A stretch of DNA of 64,000 bases from Ferdinandcohnia sp036962705 (GCF_036962705.1 NZ_JBALOQ010000002.1:114195-178194), one strand, 5' to 3'; positions 25,593 through 33,850 are shown, counted from the stretch's first letter. Made by a program: numbers and translations. The notes: generated from the letters alone by a model not told the origin.

Positions 25593-25691
25593 ATGGTTAC
25601 TGTTTACGAGGCGCTGTCTCTTATGCTCGGATTCGGAACATTAATCGTAACAGTCATTGCCGTAGTTATTTCGTTTAACAAAAAGAAATAG
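25593..25691 (+). CDS. Putative holin-like toxin (type I toxin candidate), 32 aa
   Basis: This short protein begins MVTVYEALSLMLGFG and ends VVISFNKKK: one hydrophobic helix with a basic tail, matching the putative holin-like toxin family related to TxpA/BsrG-type toxins. GGGAGG precedes the ATG but lies in a stem (25565-25572 with 25580-25587), so initiation may be occluded. TATAAT at 25523-25528 could be its -10 box. The long 3' UTR carries two strong hairpins, the usual setting for overlapping antisense RNA control. Family call fair; toxicity is inferred. Confidence 0.78.
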   Translation: MVTVYEALSLMLGFGTLIVTVIAVVISFNKKK

Positions 25692-25725
25692 CTCACCCTG
25701 CTAATGTCCAGTTAGATGGTGAGCT
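25690..25725. other. Hairpin at the toxin stop codon
   Basis: AGCTCACC (25690-25697) and GGTGAGCT (25718-25725) form a perfect 8-bp stem starting in the stop codon; a likely antisense interaction or mRNA-stability element. Confidence 0.6.
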
Positions 25726-25770
25726 TTCTCGCTTAGGACCACTGCTCTTCTTGCAGTAGACTGTATGGTG

Positions 25771-25805
25771 GAGGAATGGTTGTTAGAGCAACCATTCCTC
25801 TTTTT
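25771..25805 (+). terminator. Terminator of the toxin transcript
   Basis: A perfect 12-bp stem (25771-25782, 25789-25800) with a 6-nt loop and five Ts. On the minus strand a TATAAT box just to its right (plus 25811-25816) could start an antisense RNA across the toxin 3' end. Confidence 0.85.
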
Positions 25806-25950
25806 AATATGTGTTGTATTATACATATAATATACCATTTTTTTGACAATAGCAAAACACTTTACCTTCATTTATTAAAAAACCAAAGATTAAAAGACCT
25901 ATATAGAAAAATTCATAAACTAGAAAAAAGATAAAAATGTAAAATAAGGA

Positions 25951-25995
25951 ACTCCCCAAATCACGTTCATGTGCAACAGTGTTTGGGGAGTTTTT
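25951..25995 (+). terminator. Terminator with no upstream gene
   Basis: A 10-bp stem (25951-25960, 25982-25991) and Ts. Nothing coding lies between 25806 and 25950, so either a small RNA or read-through from the toxin unit ends here. Confidence 0.7.
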
Positions 25996-26002
25996 CTTGA
26001 AT

Positions 26003-26018
26003 TTTGACGGCGGTCAAA
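26003..26018 (+). promoter_or_regulatory. Palindromic operator upstream of the P1B ATPase
   Basis: TTTGAC-GGCG-GTCAAA, a 6-4-6 palindrome with the geometry of Crp/Fnr-family sites. The same half-sites recur at 27989, upstream of the HMA gene. Confidence 0.65.
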
Positions 26019-26090
26019 TAATTTATCCTGTCTTTTCCTTATCATAAAGATATAGAAAGAAAGCAAAGTAGGAAAGGGGAGAAAATCAAA

Positions 26091-27986
26091 ATGATCAAGT
26101 GGATTAATCAACAAAAAACGAAAGTAACTGTAATTTCAGGAGCCTTGCTTGTTCTCGCTTTGATTTTTCATTTAGCCGAATATGATTTGTTAAAATCAGC
26201 TTCACTCATCATTGTGACAATCACCGCGGGAATCCCAATCTTCATTAGAGCATTCCAAGCATTAAAAATGAGGGCATTCAGCATTGAGCTACTCGTCACG
26301 ATCGCTGTTATTGGTGCGTTGTTTATCGGTGAATTTGTCGAGTCAGCCGTTGTTACATTCCTATTTTTATTCGGTGATTATTTAGAAGCTCGAACTCTGG
26401 AAAAAACACGTTCATCCCTAAAAGACCTTGTCGAAATGGCACCACTGGAAGCGGTTGTTATCAGAGATGGCAGTCAAGTCACAATCCCAGTTAAAGAGGT
26501 TCGAGTTTGCGACCGTGTGATTATCCGCTCAGGTGGAAAGGTTCCAGTAGACGGCAGAATCGTTTCAGGTCAGGCTTCTCTCAATGAAGCAGCTGTTACC
26601 GGTGAATCTGTACCAGCATCAAAGAAAATAGAAGACAAAGTATTCAGTGGAACAATCGTAGACAATGGCTATATCGAATTGATTGCAGAAAAAGTGGGAG
26701 ACGATACAACTTTTGCAAAAATTATCGAGCTTGTGGAAGAAGCACAGGAATCTAAATCAAAAACAGAGAAATTCCTTAATAAATTTGCGAATATCTATAC
26801 ACCAGCTGTCGTTGTTTTATCAGTACTTGTCTATCTGTTCACTAGAGATGTCCATATCGCGATAACGTTCCTTGTCATCGCTTGCCCCGGTGCACTTGTG
26901 ATTGGAGCCCCAGTATCAAACGTTGCTGGGATAGGAAATGGTGCGAAAAACGGTGTCTTAGTGAAAGGTGGAGAAGTCATGGATATATTCTCAAAAGTAG
27001 ACACGCTCGTCTTCGATAAAACAGGTACACTGACGAAAGGGAAACCCGAAGTAACAGATATCAAGGCCTTCGGAAGCCTCGAAACAAATGAATTATTGCA
27101 ACTCGTTGCACAAGCGGAAACCATTTCCGAGCACCATCTAGGACAAACGATTGTTAAAGAAGCAATTGCGAGAAAACTAGCGTTAGAGATTGAACCAGAA
27201 GAAGGCGAAGTCATTAAAGGAAATGGGATCCGGGCAAAAGTTGCAGGTTATGTACTTGCGATTGGGAATCGGAAACTGATGGATTCTGAAGGTATTGAAA
27301 TTCCTGAAACCATCGGGGCTTATGCAATTGACAGAGAAAAAGCTGGAAACACCGCAATCTTTGCTAGTGTTGATGGCAAAATCGCAGGCATTTTTTCAAT
27401 TGCGGATCAAATTCGTGAAGATGCACAAAGAGCACTAGCCCAATTGCGAAAAAATGGCGTTAAGAAAATCGTGATGTTAACCGGTGATAACAAACATACC
27501 GCGGAGCTTGTCGCAACTACCTTAGGCTTGGATGGATTTCATGCAGAGTTACTTCCAGAGGATAAAGTCGAATACGTGAAAAAATTAAAAGCAGCAGGTC
27601 ATGTCATTGCAATGGCAGGAGACGGAATCAACGATGCTCCAGCAATTGCAACTGCTGATATCGGACTCGCAATGGGTGAAGGTGGTACAGATATTTCGAT
27701 GGAAACGGCTGACGTCGTCTTAATGGAAGATAAGCTCATGCAATTCTCACATGCTTATTTATTATCAAAAGCAACCATTCGCAACATGAAGCAAAACACA
27801 TTCTTTGCAGTTGGAATTGCATTCGTCCTTCTTATCGGGGTCCTCATGGGAACGGTCCACCTAGCATCTGGAATGTTCATCCATGAAGCAAGCGTCCTCC
27901 TTGTGATTCTGAACGCTATGAGATTAATGGGCTTCAACCGCAAAACAATGAAGAAGGAACACGCATTGCGAGTAGCAACTGCCTAA
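26091..27986 (+). CDS. Heavy-metal P1B-type ATPase with atypical CPG motif
   Basis: This 631-residue membrane pump has an actuator TGES motif (AAVTGESVPAS), phosphorylated Asp309 in DKTGTLT, and GDGINDAPA. Two family hallmarks are altered. The TM metal motif is Cys265-Pro-Gly instead of CPC/CPH, and the nucleotide-domain SEHP is SEHH (His348-His349). It has no N-terminal metal-binding domain; a free HMA protein follows at 28064. GGGGAG precedes the ATG. Transition-metal export is the family function; the ion is not predictable from this motif. The operator upstream suggests Crp/Fnr-type control. Confidence 0.88.
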   Translation: MIKWINQQKTKVTVISGALLVLALIFHLAEYDLLKSASLIIVTITAGIPIFIRAFQALKMRAFSIELLVTIAVIGALFIGEFVESAVVTFLFLFGDYLEARTLEKTRSSLKDLVEMAPLEAVVIRDGSQVTIPVKEVRVCDRVIIRSGGKVPVDGRIVSGQASLNEAAVTGESVPASKKIEDKVFSGTIVDNGYIELIAEKVGDDTTFAKIIELVEEAQESKSKTEKFLNKFANIYTPAVVVLSVLVYLFTRDVHIAITFLVIACPGALVIGAPVSNVAGIGNGAKNGVLVKGGEVMDIFSKVDTLVFDKTGTLTKGKPEVTDIKAFGSLETNELLQLVAQAETISEHHLGQTIVKEAIARKLALEIEPEEGEVIKGNGIRAKVAGYVLAIGNRKLMDSEGIEIPETIGAYAIDREKAGNTAIFASVDGKIAGIFSIADQIREDAQRALAQLRKNGVKKIVMLTGDNKHTAELVATTLGLDGFHAELLPEDKVEYVKKLKAAGHVIAMAGDGINDAPAIATADIGLAMGEGGTDISMETADVVLMEDKLMQFSHAYLLSKATIRNMKQNTFFAVGIAFVLLIGVLMGTVHLASGMFIHEASVLLVILNAMRLMGFNRKTMKKEHALRVATA

Positions 27987-27988
27987 AA

Positions 27989-28004
27989 TTTGACCTGGGT
28001 CAAA
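27989..28004 (+). promoter_or_regulatory. Palindromic operator upstream of the HMA protein gene
   Basis: TTTGAC-CTGG-GTCAAA, with half-sites identical to those at 26003-26018. TACAAT at 28027-28032 may be the -10 box. Confidence 0.65.
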
Positions 28005-28063
28005 GAAGTACATGAAAAATCATCTTACAATAATAATAGAAAAAGAAAAAAGGAGAGATTTAC

Positions 28064-28273
28064 ATGGAAACAATTAAACTACAATTAGAACCACTTACTT
28101 GTCCATCTTGTATTAAAAAGATCGAATCAAAGGTTGCAAAAATGGAAGGTGTAGAAGAAGCAAAAGTATTATTTAATTCAAGTAAAGTGAAGGCTACATT
28201 TGACTCCGAACGAGTTTCAAAAGAACAAATCGCGGAAACCATCGAAAAACTAGGTTACCAAGTATTGCATTAA
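28064..28273 (+). CDS. HMA-domain metal-binding protein (CopZ-like fold)
   Basis: This 69-residue ferredoxin-like heavy-metal-associated protein has its metal site at Cys13-Pro-Ser-Cys16 (LEPLTCPSCIKKIE) and ends IEKLGYQVLH as in CopZ-type chaperones. The usual GM before TCxxC is replaced by PL. AAAAGGAGAG precedes the ATG. It is separate from, but shares a palindromic operator with, the P1B ATPase lacking such a domain, so it probably delivers metal to it. Copper is possible but unproven. Confidence 0.88.
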   Translation: METIKLQLEPLTCPSCIKKIESKVAKMEGVEEAKVLFNSSKVKATFDSERVSKEQIAETIEKLGYQVLH

Positions 28274-28277
28274 TGTT

Positions 28278-28312
28278 GAAACGGGCAGGCGACCATGAGA
28301 CTTGCCCGTTTC
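28278..28312. terminator. Bidirectional terminator, HMA gene and modAB
   Basis: A perfect 10-bp outer stem (28278-28287, 28303-28312) between convergent genes. Confidence 0.88.
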
Positions 28313-28316
28313 ATAT

Positions 28317-28976
28317 TTAGTTAGCTTTTATAAAATGCACAAGAAACAGCATGATAAACGAAATGACAATGATACATGCGACCCACGCCCATGCTAATTG
28401 CATGTTTCCTGAATCAATTGCCAAATAAATGGCTACCGAAGTTGTCTTGGTTTTTCCTGGGATATTTCCAGCAAACATGAGAGTGGCACCAAATTCACCT
28501 AATCCCCTTGCAAAGCTTAATATTCCGCCTGAAATAATGGATTTTAGCGCGAGTGGAATCGAAACGAAGAGAAATAGTTTCCAATTCCCTGCACCATCTA
28601 CACGGGCTGCGTTCTCAATATCAGGATCAATACCTTCGAATCCTGTCTTAGCGGATTGATACATGAGTGGAAAAGCAACAACGGTTGAGGCGATTGCAGC
28701 AGCCCACCATGTAAACATAATCGGTTGATCAAATAGCCATTCAATCCCTTGACCAATCACACTGTTTCTACCAAAAATAATAATTAACAAGAATCCTACA
28801 ACGGTAGGGGGTAAGACTAAAGGTAATAGAAAGATCGTTTCTACGATTGCCTTCCCTTTGAATTTAGCATGAGCCATTCCTCTTGCTAAAAACAGCCCTG
28901 CTATTAATACGATTACAGTTGATACTGTAGCTATTTCGAGTGAAAGCTTGATCGGTGACCAAAAATCAGATGTCAT
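28317..28976 (-). CDS. modB: Molybdate ABC transporter permease
   Basis: This 219-residue membrane protein has a BPD_transp_1 domain with about five TMs, the ModB signature FLLPLVLPPTVVGFLLIIIF near residue 50, and coupling loop ENAARVDGAGNWKLFLFVSI followed by SFARGLGEFGATLMFAGNIP. Its start overlaps the modA stop by 4 nt (ATGA), so translation is coupled. No modC-type ATPase is adjacent; it must come from elsewhere. It supplies molybdate for Mo-cofactor enzymes. Confidence 0.94.
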   Translation of the reverse strand: MTSDFWSPIKLSLEIATVSTVIVLIAGLFLARGMAHAKFKGKAIVETIFLLPLVLPPTVVGFLLIIIFGRNSVIGQGIEWLFDQPIMFTWWAAAIASTVVAFPLMYQSAKTGFEGIDPDIENAARVDGAGNWKLFLFVSIPLALKSIISGGILSFARGLGEFGATLMFAGNIPGKTKTTSVAIYLAIDSGNMQLAWAWVACIIVISFIMLFLVHFIKAN

Positions 28977-29761
28977 TTTGCTTCATTCAGTCCTTTGAAT
29001 CCATATTCTTCAAATATATTTATCGAAGATTCATTTTGAAGATATTCATAGAATTTTAGTGCTTCCTCCCGATGCTTGCTTTCTTTAATGACACCTAGAG
29101 GATAAATAATGGGTGAATGGGTATCAGCGTCTGCTGTTGCAATGATTTGCACTTTTTCAATAGAGACAGCATCTGTTTTATAGACGATTCCCGCATCTAC
29201 ATTATTCGTTTCCACATATGTAAGTACTTGGCGAACATCTTTAGCGAATACAATCTTTTCTTCAATGGCAGTCCAGATATTCATTTTTTCTAGAGCTTCC
29301 TTGGCGTATTTTCCGGCAGGTACAGATTCCGGTGTGCCAATGGAAATTCTGGTCGCATTTGATAGTTCTTCGAATGATGTAATCCCATTTTCAGCATCCT
29401 TAGGAACGACCAAAACGATTTCATTCCCCAATAGTTGGATCCCATCTTCCTTGTCAATGAGTCCTTCATTAACCAATGATTCAAATTTATCCATTGCAGC
29501 AGAGAAAAATAAATCAGCCGGAGCTCCCTGTGAAATTTGCTGTTGAAGGGTACCAGATCCACCAAAGTTAAAAACTAACTTTATATTAGGGTACTCTTCC
29601 TCAAACCCTTTTTGAATTGTTACTAAGGCATCCTGTAAGCTTGCTGCAGCAGAGATGGTCAGCTCTACTTTTTCAGTGGTCTTTGCTTGGTCATCTGCTG
29701 AACAAGCCACTACGACAAAGAACATCATTAAAAAAAGTAAGAAGTAAGTAAATTTTTTCAT
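28973..29761 (-). CDS. modA: Molybdate-binding lipoprotein
   Basis: This 262-residue extracytoplasmic lipoprotein has a signal ending VVVAC (Cys20) and the ModA pattern LTISAAASLQDALVTIQKGF, NFGGSGTLQQQISQGAPADL and VETNNVDAGIVYKTDA, whose residues line the oxyanion pocket. It is first in the modAB unit, divergent from a regulator with a large palindrome between them. GGGAGT precedes the ATG. Tungstate binding is possible for this fold. Confidence 0.94.
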   Translation of the reverse strand: MKKFTYFLLFLMMFFVVVACSADDQAKTTEKVELTISAAASLQDALVTIQKGFEEEYPNIKLVFNFGGSGTLQQQISQGAPADLFFSAAMDKFESLVNEGLIDKEDGIQLLGNEIVLVVPKDAENGITSFEELSNATRISIGTPESVPAGKYAKEALEKMNIWTAIEEKIVFAKDVRQVLTYVETNNVDAGIVYKTDAVSIEKVQIIATADADTHSPIIYPLGVIKESKHREEALKFYEYLQNESSINIFEEYGFKGLNEAK

Positions 29762-29775
29762 TTTGTACTCCCTTT

Positions 29776-29809
29776 TATATCTAGTTATAACTAATTATAG
29801 CTAGATATA
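29776..29809. promoter_or_regulatory. Large dyad operator between modA and its putative regulator
   Basis: TATATCTAG (29776-29784) and CTAGATATA (29801-29809) are perfect inverted repeats, with inner TTATAAC and ATTATAG partly symmetric. It lies just upstream of the modA RBS, where a repressor would block transcription. The TATAT-rich arms recall ModE operators. Confidence 0.65.
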
Positions 29810-29872
29810 ATTGAAAAGAAAATAACAATTTTGCGGATGATTGGGATAAAATGAAGAGATGGAGGGATGAAC

Positions 29873-30790
29873 ATGCCAAACGAACTTTCCTATACGATAG
29901 AAGAAGTATCACAGTTACTCAAGGTATCCAAATTAACCGTATATGACCTTGTGAAAAAAGGAGAACTTCCTGTTTTTCGAGTGGGTAGACAGATGCGGAT
30001 GGACGCGAAGGATTTGCACAATTATATCAATCAACAAAAGACTTCTTCAGTGATACCGCCTGAGCTACAAAGACCAGAGGTAAAATCTTCACCGAGCATT
30101 GTCATAAGTGGACAGGACATGGTATTAGATATTCTCGGGAAGTACATTGAGCAGCATTCAACCCATAAAACACTCCGTTCATTCTCGGGTAGTTTGAATA
30201 GTCTTATCTCCATGTATAATGGAGAATGTGATGTTGTAAGTTTACATATGTTTGATGGAGATACAGGAGAGTACAATCTTCCTTATATAAAAAAGATCTT
30301 AGTGAGTTACCCATATGTATTAATCAATCTTCTTTCTAGAAAAGCAGGTTTTTATGTTCAAAAGGGAAACCCACTTGGGCTCTCTGATTGGACAGATTTA
30401 AGTAGGGAGAAGCTAAGAATCGTTAACCGCGAAAAAGGCTCTGGAGCTCGAATTTTGCTTGATGAACAGCTTCGAATCAAGCAGATTCCGGTAGCGGGTA
30501 TTAATGGTTATGAACGCGAGGAAACAAGTCACTTAAGTGTGGCATCTGCTGTTTCCACAGGAGCTGCAGATGTTGGTGTCGGGATTGAAAAGGCAGCAAA
30601 AATAGTTGGAATTGATTTTATCCCTTTAATTTCGGAACGATACGACCTAGTGATGCTAAAAACACCAAAAAACGAAGAACTCATTAAGACTGTAAAATCC
30701 ATTTTGGCTTCTAAGGTATTTCAAACTGAGATAAACTCCTTGGGAGATTATGATGTATCCGAAACAGGCAAGGTTCTTTTTGAAACGTGA
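29873..30790 (+). CDS. Molybdate-type regulator: excisionase-like HTH fused to a substrate-binding domain
   Basis: This 305-residue protein has an N-terminal helix-turn-helix of the excisionase/MerR-like type (YTIEEVSQLLKVSKLTVYDL to VFRVGRQMRMDAKDLHNYI, residues 6-52) and a C-terminal PBP-like domain (VNREKGSGARILLDEQL; ASAVSTGAADVGVGIEKAAK). The family is often adjacent to molybdate genes and is proposed to sense the oxyanion. ATG 29873 has GGAGGG 6 nt upstream; ATG 29867 falls in that region. It is divergent from modA and likely represses it through the dyad at 29776. Confidence 0.88.
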   Translation: MPNELSYTIEEVSQLLKVSKLTVYDLVKKGELPVFRVGRQMRMDAKDLHNYINQQKTSSVIPPELQRPEVKSSPSIVISGQDMVLDILGKYIEQHSTHKTLRSFSGSLNSLISMYNGECDVVSLHMFDGDTGEYNLPYIKKILVSYPYVLINLLSRKAGFYVQKGNPLGLSDWTDLSREKLRIVNREKGSGARILLDEQLRIKQIPVAGINGYEREETSHLSVASAVSTGAADVGVGIEKAAKIVGIDFIPLISERYDLVMLKTPKNEELIKTVKSILASKVFQTEINSLGDYDVSETGKVLFET

Positions 30791-30906
30791 ATGATCATAC
30801 GGAGGCTAAGCGCTCCTAAAATATATTTACAAAATTATGGCAATTCTTTCTTGTTAGGTGAATATAATACATTTGAACTACATTTGCCTAATAAAGGAGG
30901 AATTCG

Positions 30907-31284
30907 ATGGTTGGGATTCGCTTTTTGAAAATGGCGGCATTGTATTTTGTGATTGGTGTTCTGATCGGGATGGGCATGTCGATGTCACACACGTACACGC
31001 TAACAGGAGTCCATGTTCATATTAACTTACTAGGCTGGGCCTCCATGGGGCTTGCTGGGATTGTTTACTATTTATTCCCGCGGGCAGGAGAATCAATGCT
31101 TGGTAAGATCCATTTTTGGCTTCATAACATTGGCTTGCCGGTGATGATGATTGGACTTACGATGTTATTGTTTGGCAATACGGCGGTCGAACCAGCTATT
31201 GCAGTAGGCGGCACCGTTACAACCCTCGGCATCATACTATTTGCAATCAATGTCTTCTTGAATGTCAAAGTTACAAAGCAATAA
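30907..31284 (+). CDS. Small four-helix heme-copper oxidase subunit I-like membrane protein
   Basis: This 125-residue protein has four hydrophobic spans and the segment TLTGVHVHINLLGWASMGLA with His36 and His38, followed by GIVYYLFPR. This resembles helix II of cbb3-type oxidases and NO reductases but lacks the rest of the catalytic subunit. AAAGGAGG precedes the ATG. Such stand-alone proteins occur in aerobic and denitrifying bacteria, where heme binding or assembly roles are suspected. It ends the accessory block 25593-31284. Confidence 0.78.
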   Translation: MVGIRFLKMAALYFVIGVLIGMGMSMSHTYTLTGVHVHINLLGWASMGLAGIVYYLFPRAGESMLGKIHFWLHNIGLPVMMIGLTMLLFGNTAVEPAIAVGGTVTTLGIILFAINVFLNVKVTKQ

Positions 31285-31312
31285 TACTATAATCACACTT
31301 ATCCAAACATCC

Positions 31313-31341
31313 AAACTCGGCCCACAAAGCCGAGTTTTTTT
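31313..31341 (+). terminator. Terminator after the oxidase-like gene
   Basis: AAACTCGGC (31313-31321) pairs with GCCGAGTTT (31329-31337); a T run follows. Confidence 0.93.
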
Positions 31342-31437
31342 ATACCATCACGACGGCGAAAAATCCATTTTAATTTGAAATCCCCTCACAAAATGCCGTA
31401 TACTAGTAAAGTTAATGACTTATAGGGATGTGTGAAA

Positions 31438-31869
31438 ATGAGTCAAGAAGGAACACCTATTGACCTCAAATTTGTAACAGAAATTAAAGACGGCCCGCGG
31501 AAAGAAAATGTTGCTTTTGACGCAAATGGTCTATACTACATAAAGGGTAATAATACGTACTTGCAGTTTGATGAAGAGCAAGAAATCGGTACAGTAAAAA
31601 CGGTCATCAAAATCTCGGACAAAGAGGTTCTCATTCTTCGTTCGGGTATTGTGAAAATGCGTCAGGTTTACCGAAAAAATGAAACCACAAACGGTTCCTT
31701 TAAAAACCAGCTTGGAACGTTTAACCTCACCACAAAAACAAATAATATTGAATACAAATGGTACAAAAACTCTCGTAAAGGGACGTTGTTTTTAGCATAT
31801 GAGCTTTCACTTCACGGTGAAAAGTCGGGATTACATAAAATAACCATTACATTTAAGGAGCGAAACTAG
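31438..31869 (+). CDS. ywiB: DUF1934 beta-barrel protein YwiB
   Basis: This 143-residue cytoplasmic protein of the DUF1934 (YwiB) family has a calycin-like strand pattern (GLYYIKGNNTYLQFDEE, GTVKTVIKISDKEVLILRSG, LHKITITFKERN). ATG 31438 is preferred, with AGGGA 9 nt upstream; GTG 31432 is too close. Its stop is immediately followed by the argS ATG, as in other Bacillaceae, so the two are translationally linked. No activity is known. Confidence 0.9.
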   Translation: MSQEGTPIDLKFVTEIKDGPRKENVAFDANGLYYIKGNNTYLQFDEEQEIGTVKTVIKISDKEVLILRSGIVKMRQVYRKNETTNGSFKNQLGTFNLTTKTNNIEYKWYKNSRKGTLFLAYELSLHGEKSGLHKITITFKERN

Positions 31870-33540
31870 ATGAATGTTGTTGACCAAGTAAAAGAACGCT
31901 TAAAAGCAGAAATAAAAGCCGCGGTTTTAAAAGCTGGACTAGCTACAGAAGACCAAATTCCTGAGGTTGTGTTAGAGCTTCCAAAGGATAAGGCGCACGG
32001 GGACTATGCGACAAACATGGCGATGCAGCTAGCGCGTGTAGCGAAAAAGGCACCTCGTATGATTGCCGAAGAACTCGTTGCGAACTTCGATAAATCAAAA
32101 GCCTCCATTGAAAAGATTGAAATTGCCGGCCCAGGATTTATCAATTTTTATATGAATAATTCCTATTTAACAGATTTAATCCCCGCGATTTTAACAGCAG
32201 GTGAAGCGTACGGTGAAACAACAGTAGGTAATAAGCAGAAGGTTCAAGTCGAGTTTGTTTCAGCAAACCCAACAGGTGACCTTCACCTTGGACATGCTCG
32301 TGGGGCAGCAGTAGGTGATTCATTAAGTAATATTTTAGAAAAAGCAGGCTATGATGTGTCTCGCGAGTACTACATCAATGATGCCGGTAACCAAATCAAC
32401 AACTTAGCGAAGTCCGTTGAGGCACGCTATATGCAGGCGCTCGGCAAGGATGCCCAGATGCCTGAAGACGGCTACCATGGGCAAGATATCATAGGGATCG
32501 GAAAGCGAATTGCTGAAGAGTTCGGCGATAAATATGTGAATATAGCTGAACAAGAACGCTTCGACTTTTTCCGTGAATATGGGTTGAAATATGAGATGGA
32601 GAAGCTTCAAAAGGATTTAGAAGAGTATCGAGTTCGTTTTGATGTATGGTACTCTGAGACTTCTCTTTACCATAACGGAAAAATTGACCGAGCTCTTAGT
32701 GCGCTTCGTGAAGCTGGACATATTTACGAAGAGGACGGTGCTACATGGTTCCGTTCAACAACATTTGGTGACGACAAAGACCGTGTTTTAATTAAAAATG
32801 ATGGTTCGTATACGTATTTAACACCGGATATTGCCTACCATCAGGACAAGCTTGAGCGTGGCTTTGAAAAATTAATCAACGTGTGGGGTGCTGATCATCA
32901 CGGATATATTCCACGTATGAAGGCGGCCATTCAGGCGTTAGGCTATGAAAATGATACTCTTGAAGTCGAAATTATTCAGCTTGTTCATCTCTTTAAAGAT
33001 GGTGAAAAAATGAAGATGAGTAAACGTACAGGTAAGGCTGTTACGATGCGCGAACTAACTGAAGAAGTTGGTTTAGATGCAGTTCGATACTTCTTCGCAA
33101 TGAGAAGCTCTGATACTCATCTTGATTTTGACCTTGATTTAGCGGTATCACAATCAAATGAGAACCCTGTGTACTATGCACAATATGCGCACGCACGTAT
33201 TTGCAGCATGCTCCGCTCTGGTGACGAGATGAATATTACCCTAGACGGAAACTATGCGCTTGAAAATATTAATTCCGAAAAAGAAATTGACCTTTTGAAG
33301 AAGCTTGGTGAGTTCCCTGCGGCTGTAACGGAAGCAGCAGAAAAGCGAATTCCACACCGCATCTCAAATTATATTAATGAGCTAGCGGCTGCACTTCATA
33401 GCTTCTACAATGCTGAAAAAGTGCTTGATCAAGACAATCTTGACAAAACAAAAGCACGCCTGGCTCTAATGAAAGCTGTACAAATTACATTGCAAAGTTC
33501 GTTAAAATTAATTGGTGTATCTGCACCTGAAAAAATGTAA
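31870..33540 (+). CDS. argS: Arginyl-tRNA synthetase
   Basis: This 556-residue class I synthetase charges tRNA-Arg. It has an N-terminal Add-1 domain, the HIGH-type motif in NPTGDLHLGHARGAAVGDSL (about residue 137), KMSK in EKMKMSKRTGKAVTM, and a C-terminal anticodon-binding helical domain. It directly abuts ywiB with no spacer; AAGGAG lies inside the end of ywiB. Length is normal. A terminator follows. Confidence 0.98.
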   Translation: MNVVDQVKERLKAEIKAAVLKAGLATEDQIPEVVLELPKDKAHGDYATNMAMQLARVAKKAPRMIAEELVANFDKSKASIEKIEIAGPGFINFYMNNSYLTDLIPAILTAGEAYGETTVGNKQKVQVEFVSANPTGDLHLGHARGAAVGDSLSNILEKAGYDVSREYYINDAGNQINNLAKSVEARYMQALGKDAQMPEDGYHGQDIIGIGKRIAEEFGDKYVNIAEQERFDFFREYGLKYEMEKLQKDLEEYRVRFDVWYSETSLYHNGKIDRALSALREAGHIYEEDGATWFRSTTFGDDKDRVLIKNDGSYTYLTPDIAYHQDKLERGFEKLINVWGADHHGYIPRMKAAIQALGYENDTLEVEIIQLVHLFKDGEKMKMSKRTGKAVTMRELTEEVGLDAVRYFFAMRSSDTHLDFDLDLAVSQSNENPVYYAQYAHARICSMLRSGDEMNITLDGNYALENINSEKEIDLLKKLGEFPAAVTEAAEKRIPHRISNYINELAAALHSFYNAEKVLDQDNLDKTKARLALMKAVQITLQSSLKLIGVSAPEKM

Positions 33541-33551
33541 TACTTTTGCCT

Positions 33552-33582
33552 GAGGCCCTTACTTTGAGTAGAGGGCCTTTTT
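33552..33582 (+). terminator. Terminator of ywiB-argS
   Basis: A 7-bp core stem AGGCCCT (33553-33559) / AGGGCCT (33572-33578) followed by Ts. Confidence 0.9.
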
Positions 33583-33670
33583 GTCGGGAATAATGAGGTA
33601 AAGTGAAGCTTCAATTAGTGGAGGTTTTACTGCTTTGTTAATTCGGGGAAAAAAGGGGAGGATTCCATAC

Positions 33671-33850
33671 ATGAAAGAGGTTCTCTTGGCACTCATATCG
33701 GGTGTAATTGTCGGATTTTTATTTGCTTTACTAAAACTACCAATCCCAGCACCACCAGCGCTCGCAGGGGTTACTGGAGTAGTTGGCGTTTATTTGGGAT
33801 TTAAGTTATTCCAATGGATAGTACCACTCTTTCAATTTGGACCGAAATAA
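33671..33850 (+). CDS. XapX-family small membrane protein
   Basis: This 59-residue protein has two TM helices separated by the conserved proline stretch LLKLPIPAPPALAGVTGVVG characteristic of XapX. ATG 33671 has GGGGAGG 9 nt upstream; extending to 33635 adds a charged tail without support. The family is named from E. coli xapX, of unknown function. It is monocistronic, with a stem-loop and then a 20-bp array just downstream. Confidence 0.85.
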   Translation: MKEVLLALISGVIVGFLFALLKLPIPAPPALAGVTGVVGVYLGFKLFQWIVPLFQFGPK

